Assembly: GCA_036874045.1 (NCBI GenBank)
Contig: JAZBRI010000009.1
Location: forward strand, 1,116,001-1,180,000
Source: Cymodocea nodosa
Taxonomy: Eukaryota; Streptophyta; Magnoliopsida; Alismatales; Cymodoceaceae
Length of the DNA stretch: 64,000 nucleotides
Direction of reading: 5' to 3'
Below are positions 24,224-36,111 of this stretch, piece by piece. The position numbers and the translations under genes were made by a program. Below the pieces are notes generated by a model. That model ran no database searches. It was given only the letters and a program-made list of their open reading frames with translations, and was not told where the DNA came from. The stretch's first letter is position 1; each line of letters starts with the position of its first letter.

Positions 24224-25553
24224 ATGACAATCAACACAATGTCTTGGTATGCAGACATAGTTAATTACTTAGTTACTAGTTTAACACCTAAGGATTGGAA
24301 TAGACAGGATAAGAAATTGTCCTTTTCAAGAGTAAAATATTACTATTGGGAAGACCTATACCTATTTAAGAAATGTCCTGATCTGGTTAAGGAGGTGTGT
24401 TCCAGAAACTAAATATTAGAGTATATTGTCTTTTTGCCATGACCAAGCATGTGGAGGGCATTTTGGTTCAGGGAAAACTGCTACCAAAATTCTACAATGT
24501 GGATTTTATTGGCCAACACTATTCAAAGATGCTCATAAATACTACTGAAGTTGTTTAAGATGTCAACAAATAGGAAGAATATCAAAGAAGAATATGATGC
24601 CTCTAAATCCTATTGTTGAAGTTGAAATCTTTGATGTGTGGGGAATAGATTTTATGAGTCCATTTCCTATGTCTAATCAATTTAATTATATATTATTGGG
24701 GGTGGATTATGTATCTAAATGGATAGAAGTTATTCCTTCAAAAACTAATGACAACAAAGTGGTAATATAGTTTATAAGAACCAATATAATTGTTAGATTT
24801 GAAATACCTAAAGTTATTATCAATGATAGAGGAACTCATTTCTGTAATAGAAGTTTTGAAGCCTTAATGAAGAAATATGGAATAAATCACAAAATTGCAA
24901 CATCATATCATCCGCAAACAAGTGGACAAGTAGAAAGTGCAAACAAGCAAATTAAGTTAATCTTAGAAAAAGTAGTAAATCCTACTAGAAAAGATTGGGC
25001 TAATAGATTAATAGATGCACTTTGGGCTTATAGAACTGCTTGTAAGATAAGCTTAGGTATGTCACCTTTTAGACTAGTATATGGAAAAAGTTGTCATTTA
25101 CCAACTGAAATTGAACATAAAGCTTATTAGGCATTAAAAACTCTGAACACTAGATTAAATCAAGCTGCTGAAAATAGGAAAATGCAATTGATTGAATTAG
25201 AAGAATTTAGGAATGAAGCTTATTCGAAAATTGTAAGAGAAAAAGAGAAAATGAAGTTCTAGCATGACAAGAAAATTATTCCAAAAACCTTTTAAATCAA
25301 CCTTAGAAGTATATCTTTACATGACTAGACTCTATAACCATCTAAGAAAATTAAGATCTAGATGGGCAGGACCTTATATAATTTGAAACATTTATTCTTA
25401 TGGAGCGATTGAAATTGAAAATCCTAAAAATCAGAATATATTTAAAGTAAATGGACAAAGACTTAGACCTATTCTGAAGATTCCAAAAAGTACTTTTGAA
25501 ATTATAGAAGAAGTAAGAGTAGAGGACTACTCGAGCTTTACTTAGTAAGAAAT
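24224..25553 (+). pseudogene. G1 integrase
   Basis: A degraded HHCC region includes CHDQACGGHF-like and CQQIGR-like remnants. The rve core follows with WGIDFMSPFPMS, VDYVSKWIEVI, INDRGTHFCNRSFE and YHPQTSGQVESANKQIK. Then comes the GMSPFRLVYGKSCHLPTEIEHKA block typical of plant gypsy elements. A basic tail with a KSTFEIIEE-like end follows; no clear chromodomain is seen. Heavily broken. Confidence 0.88.
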
Positions 25554-26262
25554 TATCTAAGTATATATAAAAAAAACCTTATTTAAACATAGTCACGGTT
25601 CTACTAAAAGAAATTATCAGTTTTACCGAAACATATATTAAAAGAAAAAGATCGTTGCAGTTCAACTGATAGGATCCATCGATCTAACCAAAACATAAAA
25701 ACATAAAAAAATCTATATATTATATTAAGTAAAATGTCAATTTTACTGAAGCATAGTATCGCTTCAACCGGTAGAGAAAAAAAAAGTATTTAATTTTGGT
25801 TCGATCGAGGAATATAATGGTTTGATCGAAAAATTCTAAAATATTGAAAAATTAAGAATCAGTTAGACCAGAAATTCTTTAGTCTAGACCGAAGTAAAAT
25901 TATTATTATAAGTTTTTTTTATTTAGTTATAACTTTATGGGAAGTCCATTGAGTTATGCTTAACTCAATGAACTTACTCTGTTGAGTCTAGGATAAGTTA
26001 ACGAACTTACTCCGTTGAGTTAACTGTAACTCAATGGAATACTATAGTTAAGTCCACGAACTTAGTCTGTGGAGTTAATCGTAACTCCATGGAGAAGTAA
26101 ATGAGAGAGCGAGAGTTTGCACGGGAAAATGACCCGATTACCCACCTAAAACTTAGTGTTTATTTATACTAAAACTTAGCATTTGGGTGCATTATCTGCA
26201 AAAATCAATTAGAACTTAGAATAGTAGAGATCAGAGCGATTCTGTTCCATTCTGTCACACCA
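25554..26262 (+). other. G1 spacer after pol, with hairpin-forming motif pairs
   Basis: No gene. From about 25940 to 26095 the sequence is a run of tccgttgagtta and taactcaacgga-type arms. The clearest pair has 12-base arms at 26011-26022 and 26027-26038 separated by four bases. A similar pair follows about 40 bases on. Confidence 0.7.
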
Positions 26263-28515
26263 TGAAGTCAAGATGACACTTGAGTTCTGGGAGGAAATAA
26301 ACACCATGAGATTTCTCAAAGAATCTAAAGAATGGCATACAAGACAAACGATCAAGAATACGTCAAGGGGAAAGAACTAGAAAAGGTAGAATCTGACATT
26401 TTCTTCTAGAGGAAAGTTTTAGCTAATTTAGATATTAGAATACCTTAAATAGTAGAAACAAGAATTAAAGTGGCAACAGAAGTTGCTATTAACAAAGAAA
26501 GAAAAATAAGACCAAACAACGAGGTTGCCCTAGAATTAATCCGGCGCAAGTCAAGACCGTGGTTTGTGAGACATATTGCTGGACATGTCTGGTGGGAAAT
26601 CAAGGAGTAATAGAGGAAAGCAGCTAAAGAACTTGCAACTGAGAAACCGACTACTGAAAGACATGTCACTGAGGAATAATAGCTAGGACCTTTAGTTCAA
26701 CCAACTGAGCCATTACCACGAGTAACATTTGCTTGGCCAAGAACTAAAGAAGAAGACAAGGAGTTTGCTAGCTTGGTCAAAATAGCAAAAGACCAAGGAG
26801 ATGATGAAGAAATGGCTATGGCCAAGGCACATATTCTATATGATGCCATAAAGAAAAGAAGGGTTGAAGAAAAGTTGAGGGCCCAATACAAAATTAAAGT
26901 AGAGCAACATTAGGAAGTAGCTAGATCAATGGCTGCAAGAGAAACTGAAGCTGGTACTTCGAGACTAGTAATTATAGAAAAAATAAAATAGGAAGAGCTA
27001 GTACCTATGGCTTGAGGGTCTACAAAGCCTATTTTTGTATATTTAATCTTAGAGGAGGAAGAGGAAGACCAGACACAGCTATTTAGAAGAAGGAAAGGAA
27101 AAGAGATAGTGCTTGAAGCTCAAGAAGAGATTAAATTCGAGATTAAAATATCAGAAAGGCCTGTAGAGCCCATTTTTGTTAACCTACTATTTGAATCTAA
27201 GGAGGAGTAGGAGATGTAGTAGCAAGAGCAAAGAGAAGAAGAAAAACAAGCTGAAATTAGTCTATAGCCTATACAAATAGAAGAAACTGAAATTAGGGCA
27301 GAGGTTGATTTGCCCATAACTCCATCCCAATCTGCCACAAAATCAAAAAGAACAGTGACAATGCAGATTAGTAGTTAGGAGGAAGAAGAAAGTGAAGAAA
27401 TTGAACAAGAAGCTAAACAAAAGCATATGGAACAAGAAGGAAATATTTCGATAGATTCCACTAAAGAGGGAGAGACTCTTTAGCAAATTTTTGAAAGAAT
27501 TCAAGAAAGAAGAGTGGAGAGTTTTGTCGACTCTCCACCACAAATAGAATGAGGAGCTGAAATGCAGGAATCTCCGGATCATTTCCAACAAATTCAAGTT
27601 CAGCATATTAAAGAAGAAATTCAAGAACAAACCCCTTTGGAGCAACAAATTCAAATTCTTGACCCGGCTGAAGCAACAGTTTTGAATGAAATACACTTTT
27701 GGAGTCAGGAAGCATACAATAAATATCAAGAGATTAGGGGTTATGATATTATATATAGTAGATCAGTAAATTGGGACGGTATACAGGAAATTAAAGAATT
27801 ATTTGAGTTCCAAGGTCTACTACAAGTTATTTCTCAATAAAGAGGGCATGCAGTATATGAAAATTTAGTACCCTATTTCTTTGCAAATTTAAGAGAGGAA
27901 GAAGGACAATTAATTTCCAACGTGGAGCAAGCTGATGTACAGATAACACTAAAGCTTCTCCACAACATTTTTGGATTAAGAAATGAAGGAATTGAAATTC
28001 TAGAAGAGACAACTACAGTGGAATGGGCTGAACAAGAAATTAAACAGTGCATAGCCAACGACCTTAGTGTGCCATTACTTAATAGACTAAAGTACTTAAA
28101 TAGAAAAGCACACATGGTGGCAACTATATTGGTGAAAACTGTTTATCAAAGACAAGGCCACGACATTGAACTGAGTCAATTTGTCAAGTGGGCCACATAT
28201 GCAGTTGTAAACAAAGTTCAAGTTAATTGGTACAAAGTATTTATCTCTAAGCTCAAAGTAGTAAAGAAGAAATTATTTTATGGAGATTTGATACCAGTAT
28301 TAATGGTGGATTGTATTGACTTCATGAAATGGACATCTAAAAGGATAAAATCTAGGGCCATTTCAATGAAAGAATACAAGAATTATAATGGTGCAGCTGT
28401 TGAGATGATTGCACCTTCTAGAGACATTATAAGAGCTATAGAACGTATAAATCAATTAGAACAACAACTAGAAAAGCTCTAGAAGGAAGTAGATGAACTT
28501 AGGAAAAAGGACTAA
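26263..28515 (+). pseudogene. G1 accessory ORF, homologous to the copia C-family accessory ORF
   Basis: The N-terminal two thirds are acidic and glutamine/glutamate-rich with predicted coiled coil, and without a recognised domain. The C-terminal ~240 residues form a conserved region: NEIHFWSQEAYNKY, EIKELFEFQGLL, YFFANLREE, LLHNIFGLRNEGIEI, KAHMVATILV, YQRQGHDIELS, VNKVQVNWYKVF and KKLFYGD. These align block by block with the C2 accessory ORF (43606-44310). The pattern recalls the Pfam 'putative plant transposon protein' domain as I remember it (unchecked). Function unknown. It occupies the post-integrase position where Athila env-like ORFs sit, but no signal or membrane segment is seen. About fifteen breaks. 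Confidence 0.78.
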
Positions 28516-29425
28516 TTGTATTGTTCATCTACTTGTATTGGAAAAATATCTGACTGTATGTAAATGTAAACTATTTATATAAATGAATGTTTGAATTTTA
28601 GATGTTTCAGAATTTGTGTAATTATGAATGATATAATTGAAAACTGTATTGAATTGAATATTATATAACTATGTAAAGATGTGCAAGACTATTTAAAAGA
28701 TTTACAAATTTTATGAATAACATGGTTAAATGCACGATGCTTGGATAAAGTCTAAATATATCTGCATACTGAAAAGTAAAATGTAAATTCTACATAACAA
28801 GAAGTGAACTATAAGTTAAATATGCATATAATGTTTAGATTTAAATGAGTTAAATTAGAACACTACATTAATGACATGTATTTAACTTTAATTAAGTTGA
28901 CAAAATGTAGGAGAAAAAATATATAGAAGTTAATACGAGGAGTAAGTTTTAGAAAATTTGCTAAGTGTTAACTCAACGAAGTAAGTCCGTTGAGTTAATC
29001 TTAACTCCACAAGGTCAATAATAAAATATAAGGTCACTCTGTTGAGTTCTTTGTAATTCAACGAAATTAGTCTGTAGAGTTAGCAAATAAGCAATGAAGC
29101 TAGTTCGTTGAATTAGTTGTAACTCAACGAGGTTAGTTCGTTGAGTTAGAAACAGTAACCGAAGCTAGTCCATTGAGTTAATTGTAACTCAACGAGGTTA
29201 GTTCATGGATTAAGCTGAACGGTTATTCTTTTAGCCACGAACGAAGCTTCATGGGTTTAGCGGTTACTAAAATTTGAAATTAGAAGTGGAACATGTAACC
29301 ATAAAAATAGGAACCACACTACACGTCACTAGACACATTCTTGTGATGAGATTCATTTGCCTTATGGACGTACATTATAAATAGAGAACAAAATGTTATT
29401 TACAAGTTACCAGCACTTAAGGAAT
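28516..29425 (+). promoter_or_regulatory. G1 LTR-like spacer with motif pairs and a TATA box
   Basis: No gene. The second half (28970-29240) is packed with cgttgagtta and taactcaacga arms, mostly spaced about four bases apart, as in the U3 part of family C and G LTRs. A TATAAATA box follows at 29376-29383, about 45 bases before an ATG that opens a gag-side reading frame. The layout looks like a promoter in front of the displaced gag. Confidence 0.5.
29376..29383 (+). promoter_or_regulatory. TATA box ahead of the displaced gag of G1
   Basis: TATAAATA in the context cattataaatagaga, downstream of the motif-pair cluster. One copy only, so weakly supported. Confidence 0.4.
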
Positions 29426-32280
29426 GAAAAGAAAATTCGTTGGGGAACTAGAAGGAGAAGCAGTTGATTCAACTTCATTCGTCAATAACTATTTACTGAA
29501 AACAAAGCCTCAGGTTGGTATGTAATTAATCTTCTGCTATTTTGCTTTATGTTAAGAGTTTATGAGCACATGGATTCGTTCTCCTAACACTAAACGATTA
29601 GTAAGAACACCTACATAGGATTATTCAACATAGAGGCATACTGAAATATTTTCTGAACTGGACTTTAACGAAATCCTTAAGGGTGTAGCTAACCTTTCTT
29701 TAAAAGAGAATGAAGATATGGCTGCTCTAGTAGAAAAACCATTAGGGGAAATTCTATATCCTGAACAAGTTGATGAATCTTCATGTTTTCAATTGCCAAA
29801 CTTTGAGAAAGATAGGTTTGAACTGAAATTTGAAAGGTCCTCAAGATTTTGATAATGTAAAAATCAATGTGAGGTATCAAATTGTATTTCTCAGGTATAA
29901 CAGTTCAGCAAAAGAGCAGAAGATGATACAGATAGCTCAGAGTTTGTTGCAAATGATAAAAAAGACTTTGGAAGGTTACTAGGCTTAACTATCCAGAAGA
30001 GACAGAATTTCGGTAAGTTGCCAGACCTAAGTATCCAATGAATTAATCTTTAAGCAGTAGAATCACCATTGGACAGTTAAAAGAGTAACTATCCAAAATT
30101 ACAAAACCTTCGGAAGGTTTTAAAGATAGTTGGTTGAATAATCGGAGAGTTAAGGTGCTAACTATTCAAAAGCTCAAGGAAAATCGGAAAGTTAGGAAGG
30201 CTAACTATCCGAAACTTAAGTCATTGAATTTCTCACGTGTAGAAATCTAGACAGAAGCTTAAAGGGATTTTTTGGAGAGTTAGAAAGTTAACTATCCAAA
30301 AATCAAGAATGTTTCGGTAGGTTACATATTTAACTATCCGTAACTTAAGTTATTCTTATATGCAGGTGCTAAAATAAGAAAGCAGTTAGAAACTTAAAGA
30401 AGGAAAACGAAGGGTTACTGTAGTTAACTATCCGATAGTCAAGAACATTTCAATGAGTTATAGTTACAAGTATCCGATTTTATGTCACTACATATGTACG
30501 ACTTGAAATCCTACATGGCAAAGAGACTTAAGTGACTTTTCAATAAGTTACAAGTATTCTTCGGAGAGTTACATTGTTAAACCTCCAAAAAACCCAAAAA
30601 ATCGGAAGGGTATCTTGAAATACCTCCCTAAATGGTAACTTATCATATTTGGGTCTGAAATCTTTCCAAATACAGTAGAATACAACCGTTGGAAGAAAAT
30701 ATGATCGTTACACATAATAGTATATATACAAGCAACAGACAACAGAATCAGATAGCTTCTTGCTCATATAGACATATACACCAAGCTCAACAATAGAAAG
30801 TCTTGAAGACCAAATCATCATCAACAAATATAGATTCAATTTCATAGGCCCTTCATGAAATACAAATTGATTTCCTCAAGAAAGAGTTTACTGAAGTACA
30901 CTCATTGAAAACTTCAATGAAAGGTTGGTTGGAGCTACAACTTGAAAGCTCATTCAGAATTGATTGGTTCTTACTTTGACCTTAAAGCAAGTGTTTGTAA
31001 GTCTGTGAAAGTTTAGTAAAGCCCAAGTATCCCTTGGGGGTAGACTAGCTGTTAGTGGTGAACCACCTAAAAATCTTGTGTGCATTCTTTTATTGTGTGC
31101 CAACTATTTTACATTGCCAATTATTCTTCCAATTTCTAAGAAACAATTATTATTACCATTCACCCCCCCCTCTGATAAGCCATCAGGTCCTAACAAAATC
31201 TAATTATATTAGTCAATTGCCACACTTTCATGGATTAGAAAGAGAAGATGCCTATTATTTCCTTAGAGAATTTAACAAAGTTTTTCAAATGATGAACATG
31301 TCGAACATGAGTATTGATGCTATTAAACTTAAATATATCCCTTTTACTTTAAAAGACACAACTAAGAGATGGTTATATACTCTATCGCCTGATTCAATTT
31401 TTGCATAGACTGAATTTTGCTCTGTTTTTCTGAAAAAATATTATCCAACACATCAAACGATTAAAAAGAAAAAGGAAATATTAATGTGTAGCTAGAAACA
31501 GAGAGAATCATTCTAAAACTATTTTGAAAGATTTAAAGATTTACTGACTCAATGTCCACATCATGCAATGAGTAAAACACAATTAATAGGTATAATTTAT
31601 GAAGGCATAGATGTTTCAACAAAATCTTTATTAGAATCTACTTGTCAAAATGGAATTTTAAAACTATGTAGTGAGGAAGCATGGGCATACTTGGAAAACT
31701 TTGCAAAAAAAACTACACAGTGGGAAAAGTTGGTTGAAGCTATTACAGATAAAAGAATATTGCCAAGGGGAATGCATGAAATAGATTCAAGTACTATACT
31801 TGAAGTTAAATTAACTGAATTAACAAAGAAAGTAGAAGAGTTATCATTAAATCAAAAACTAGCAAAAAAGAATGCAAACATTAATGACTTAGATATTATT
31901 TATGCTAGAAACTAGAAGGATAACTTTGAAAATTCTTATAATCCTAATTGGAGAAATCACCTGAACCTATCTTGGAGAAATAATAATTTCCAAGGAGGAG
32001 AAAATATAAATGACAAAAATATAAGTTATGAAGTATTAATTGAACAAGGATCTAGAATAGAGAAGTTAGAGAAGATAATTCAACAATTAAACAATCGTCT
32101 AGATCATGTATTTGAAAATGGTGCCATTCAAAATTAAAATATGAATAAAAATATACCCCCTAAACAGAAGGAATCAATAGAAGTTAGACCTACGAGAGGA
32201 TTACCAATGCAAGCAGTACCTAACCCTATTAATAGAATTGTCAATGAAATTGATACCTCCTATGAGAGGGAAATTGAATG
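29426..32280 (+). pseudogene. G1 gag capsid region (Athila type), split by solo LTR D3
   Basis: After D3 (29831-31195) the typical plant gypsy gag is plain: SQLPHFHGLEREDAYYFL, REFNKVFQMMNM, LKYIPFTLKDTTKRWL, FLKKYYPTH, YFERFKDLLTQCPHH, GIIYEGIDVSTKSLLES and WAYLENFAKKTTQWE. A YNPNWRNHLNLSWRNN block is the usual Athila gag tail. Before D3 the reading contains LVEKPLGEILYP and FQLPNFEKDRFELK, the normal entry to this domain. Capsid would assemble the particle. Its place after pol, not before it, is abnormal for the family. Several breaks besides D3. Confidence 0.85.
29831..31195 (+). repeat. D3: solo LTR of family D (Ty1/copia)
   Basis: Begins TGAAAGG and ends TCCTAACA. Its 1365 bases match the D2 LTR (1358 bases) end to end. 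Flanks aaatt and aaatc agree in four of five bases, and gag sequence resumes directly on both sides, so this is an insertion reduced to one LTR. A TATATATAC box lies at 30721-30729. About ten degraded motif pairs are present. Confidence 0.9.
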
Positions 32281-32501
32281 AAGCATTATAACTAAAGTAA
32301 CTATGTATAATATAGTAAGTAGAAAAATATAAAAAGAAAAAAATGTAAGTTTAATTATAGTTAGTAGTATCATAGAGTTATTACTTAACTCAACGAACTT
32401 AGTCCATTGAGTTATGACCTAACTCTACGAGGGTAAGTATGTAGCTATGTTAATTGTTATCTCTATTAAATTTTTGTTTATGTTATACAGAATCACAACA
32501 G
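32281..32501 (+). other. Short spacer between gag and the F-box-like ORF in G1
   Basis: Non-coding, with one aactcaacgaac / ccattgagtta motif pair. A donor-like ggGTAAGTAT at 32433 and an acceptor-like ttatacAG ending at 32490 stand just before the F-box start codon. The implied intron would be only 58 bases, short for a plant. Confidence 0.35.
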
Positions 32502-33642
32502 ATGGAATTGATGAAATTACCACTAGATGCACTAAGGGAAGTATTGAGTAACTTATCAACTAAAGATCTGTGCAGATTGTGTTCTATGTCAAAGAAAATT
32601 AAAGAATGTGTTAGAGAAAAATATTTTTATGGACTACAAGCTGCAAAAATGACTAAGATTAGAGATGGATTTTTATGGAAGTCATTTAATTGTAGTTCAA
32701 TCAATTATGAATATATGAATATAGAAGAAACTACTGGAATTCCACCCAATACATTAGAAGGAAAAGATCATATTATGGGGATAGATGAAGGATTAATTAT
32801 TTACAGAATCAAACCAAGGTATGCAATTCTGTTACCTGATATTTTGATTAGAAATCCTATCACTAGAGAAGAATGGAATATAGGAAGGCCTAATAAATTT
32901 GAAGTACCAACTGAAAATTATGGGTCAACATTAACATTTTCTGATAAAAATTTGACAATTCCTAAAGAATTGTATTACTGGAGACCAACTAGAGATTGGG
33001 ATGAGGATTTATGCCTAAGTGTGTATAATTTTTTGAATAGATCTTGGATTGAAAATACTATGATATATCTAGGACAAAAAGCATTAATTAACAACATATA
33101 TGTCATACTTGATGGATATATATATTTAGTGTCAGATATACTAGTTGCATTTAGATCTAATTTATACATAGGAAGCATAGACAGTTATTATGATGACTTT
33201 ATAGAAATATTGCCTATACCGAGTGATATAGCTAAACCATCGTCTTTAAAATATGATAAAATGCAATTAGGAATGTGGTATAATGAATATGATGATCCTA
33301 CTTTATGTCTAATAAGATGGTGGGATGAATTGATGAAATTTCAAATATGGATTATGAAAGACCTAAATGAATAGAAGTGGGAAGAGGAATATATTGAAAT
33401 ATATGTAGAAATAGAAACAACTACATTATCTTGGAACAGAAAAGGATCCCTTTCTGCATTTCAATTCATTAATGGTAATACACTCATATTTACTATTGAT
33501 AACATACTACATGTTTACAAGTTAAAAAGGAAAGCAGACTGCATTAAAATAGAATTAATAGTAAGAAGAAATATGCCTAAAAAGTTTGCTTGGGCTGACA
33601 CGTTTATTCCATTTGTCACTACTTTTCAATCATGTTCTTAAA
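32502..33642 (+). pseudogene. F-box-like ORF carried by Athila-like element G1
   Basis: Starts MELMKLPLDALREVLSNL and continues STKDLCRLCSMSKKIKE, a good match to the F-box consensus (LP-x-D-x-L-x-E-L-S-x-L, then KDL-x-x-L-x-x-V-S-K). F-box domains recruit substrates to SCF ubiquitin ligases through Skp1. The remaining ~320 residues are rich in W and Y, with PITREEWN, ELYYWRPTRDWDED, LIRWWDELMKFQIWI and NGNTLIFTIDN. They resemble the associated C-terminal region of plant F-box proteins, with no clear kelch or LRR repeats. Total length about 380 codons, normal for the class. The ATG chosen precedes the F-box directly. It lies between gag and the purine tract, and a second copy is in G2, so it travels with the element; probable capture from the host is inference. 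About one break. Confidence 0.75.
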
Positions 33643-35430
33643 TTGTGATTTTATACTTTTAATGTTGTGTGTACTCTGCATTTATTTTTAGAGAAAAAGA
33701 AAAGAAAAACAAAATATCAATCCAATTTGTTGTATCTGTTCTAAGAAACCACCTAGCTTGCTTGTGAGCCACCAAAGGCATAGGAGCCTAAGTTCCACGC
33801 AAGACACTGAATTAACAATTTATGTTTTGTTATTTTGTTATATAATCTACTTTTATTTGTGAATGAAAAGTTTTTCAGAATCAAAAGTCAGAAGATATTG
33901 AAGGAGATACAAAAGAACAAGGTATGTAATTAATTACTTATCCTGAATTTACATTTAAACTTAGTTCATAGAGTTATTCATTAACTCAATAAATTAAGTT
34001 CGTTGGGTTAGGTGCTAAGTCAATGAAACAATATTCATGTCTGCTAACATTTACTATATTTATTGTAAAATCTTTTACATTGAGGACAATGCAAAATGTA
34101 GGTATGGGGGGAGGTAATTAGATTAAATACAAGTAATTTTGTTAATTAGAGGAATTAGAATGGTGCTGTAAATTTCTATGAAAATTGAAATTGAAATTTT
34201 TTTTTTATGAATTTTCTATAACTAACCGAAATTTCCTATAACTATATGATAATTGAGACTGTCAAATTTTTAAGAACTATAATTGCTTGAATGTTATATT
34301 TATAATCATATATAAGATGCTTTAAATTTTACTATTAATACAAATCTGGATATAGTATCTTATGTTTTTGCTGAATTTTATGAGTTTAATAGTTTCACGA
34401 TTTTAAAAAGAAAACAAAATGCTTAACTGAAACTCAGTAAATTATCTAAAATCTTAAAAGAGCTGAAATGTTGATTTTTGGATTAAATGAAATACATATG
34501 ATCAAGGATTTATTTAATTTGATTGATTAAACTTGTAGAATGATTTATTTGTAAATCTTATTAAACTACATAAAAAGTATGAGCTTATTGAAATGGATTC
34601 ACATTTTCAATAAATAATAGAAGTAGGATTATAGGAGATTTGTGTTTTATTGCATCTGTATTAATGAAATACATATATATACTGTGTTGAAAAGAAAAGG
34701 AAAAAAGAGAGAAAAACTTTGAGAGTTTATTAACTTGTTTGATCACGAGCCTTTTATACTTGAGCAGATAGGTATGTAAGGATTGTTGACCTAAAAAAGG
34801 ACTCTTTAAATCTAGCAACCTAAGATCTTGATCAGATCTAGGATTGCTGACTGAAAGCTTGATACATGGGTACACTAGAAAGCTCTTGTATGAATCAAGT
34901 TTTTGAAATTAACTTTTAAAGTATAAATATGCATATACTGTTCTATAAAGATAAAAGTGTTTTGTGAAATACAAGAATCTTTTGAATCGAGTATATTTTC
35001 CGTTATCTAAGATTACTGAAGTATGAATCTAGATTAGACTTTTGAAGTTGTTTATTTGAGATACAATTCATTATTCTACTTGTTTTAATCATATTGAATT
35101 GGATTGTGTTTTGATTCATATGTAGTTTAAATTTATTCTAGAAATCATATGGGAAATTCAGGATAGCAGATGTTTGAAAAGAAAAAAATGATAATATAAT
35201 TGCCACCTATGTGATGCTAATATATTTTGTATGTAATTTGCATATGTTTTAAATATATTTGCAGGTTGAAGAGGAGAAAATAATGTTAAAATAGATTACT
35301 GAAAAATATAGAATATCTATATAGTAATCTAATTTATGTATTCTAAAGATGCAAAATGAAGAATTTAGTTCTAGCACTTTAGAAATACCAACTAGTTAAA
35401 TCTTAGTTTGCTAAGGGAATAATTTAAGTA
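33643..35430 (+). repeat. G1 3' spacer containing the shared non-coding block
   Basis: No gene. The first part includes the 43-base exon-like segment (33879-33921) also found in G2. From about 34250 to 35350 it matches the block found between RNase H and accessory ORF in copia C1 and C2, at roughly 65-75% by eye. Blocks such as gatttgtgttttattgcatctgtattaatg are essentially unchanged. Confidence 0.8.
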
Positions 35431-35439
35431 TGGGGGAAG
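35431..35439 (+). other. Polypurine tract of G1
   Basis: tgggggaag directly before the 3' LTR, the same as in G2. Confidence 0.85.
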
Positions 35440-36063
35440 TATTTAGAATGAAAAAGTGCATAATATTAACAATTAAATGATGGTTAATTACATAATATTT
35501 AGCTTATCATATGAGAATTAAGTCATTATGTTATAATTGCACTGTTATATGCTTTAATGAAAGAATCTGCATAATTTCAGGAAATTAACATTAATTAAGT
35601 ACATTTCTGAACTATCAATAAGTTGCAAGTTTTTAATTCTTAAGTATCCAATTTTCTGTTATTACGGAGAGTTATATTGCATGTACCGGATAGTTATGTT
35701 TTAAATGCTTCAAGAATATATTATTATTTCCTAGAGTACACATGTTGTAACCTTAATGCATGACTTAAGTGGATTTTCGGTAAGTTATTTGGTAACTATC
35801 CAAAATTTATTTAAGCATCAGATAGTTAGGGTTACAAGTGTCTAAAATATCTTTTTATCATAAAACTACTAGGACATGTGTCGTGTGTTGGAAACTTGAC
35901 TTAAGTTATCTTTCAGAAGGTTAGGTGCTAACTATCCGAAATGCATATGAGTTTCGGATACTTATAATTGTAAGTATCCGAAATATCTGAACTCATTAAG
36001 TTAGAATTATGCATGTGTTGAATTTAAATGCTTTATTATGTCACGTGAGTTGCACATGTATAA
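35440..36063 (+). repeat. 3' LTR of G1, left part
   Basis: Matches the start of the 5' LTR with about 7% difference. C2 interrupts it at the tataa site repeat (36059-36063). Confidence 0.9.
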
Positions 36064-36111
36064 TGTTGAGTATTTTTGTTTTGATGATGTGTGCTGAATG
36101 AAAATAAGCAT

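Noticed and set aside
25940-26095. MITE or other DNA transposon with terminal inverted repeats
   Set aside because: The inverted repeats are only 10-13 bases with loops of about four bases, recur many times, and have no flanking site repeats.
27343-27729. Minus-strand ORF of 128 codons rich in F and L
   Set aside because: Antisense shadow of the glutamine/glutamate-rich G1 accessory ORF; it looks membrane-like only because of reversed gaa/caa codons.
32502-33642. Interpretation as an ordinary host F-box gene
   Set aside because: It lies inside G1 boundaries and a second copy occupies the same position in relative G2, so it belongs to the element.
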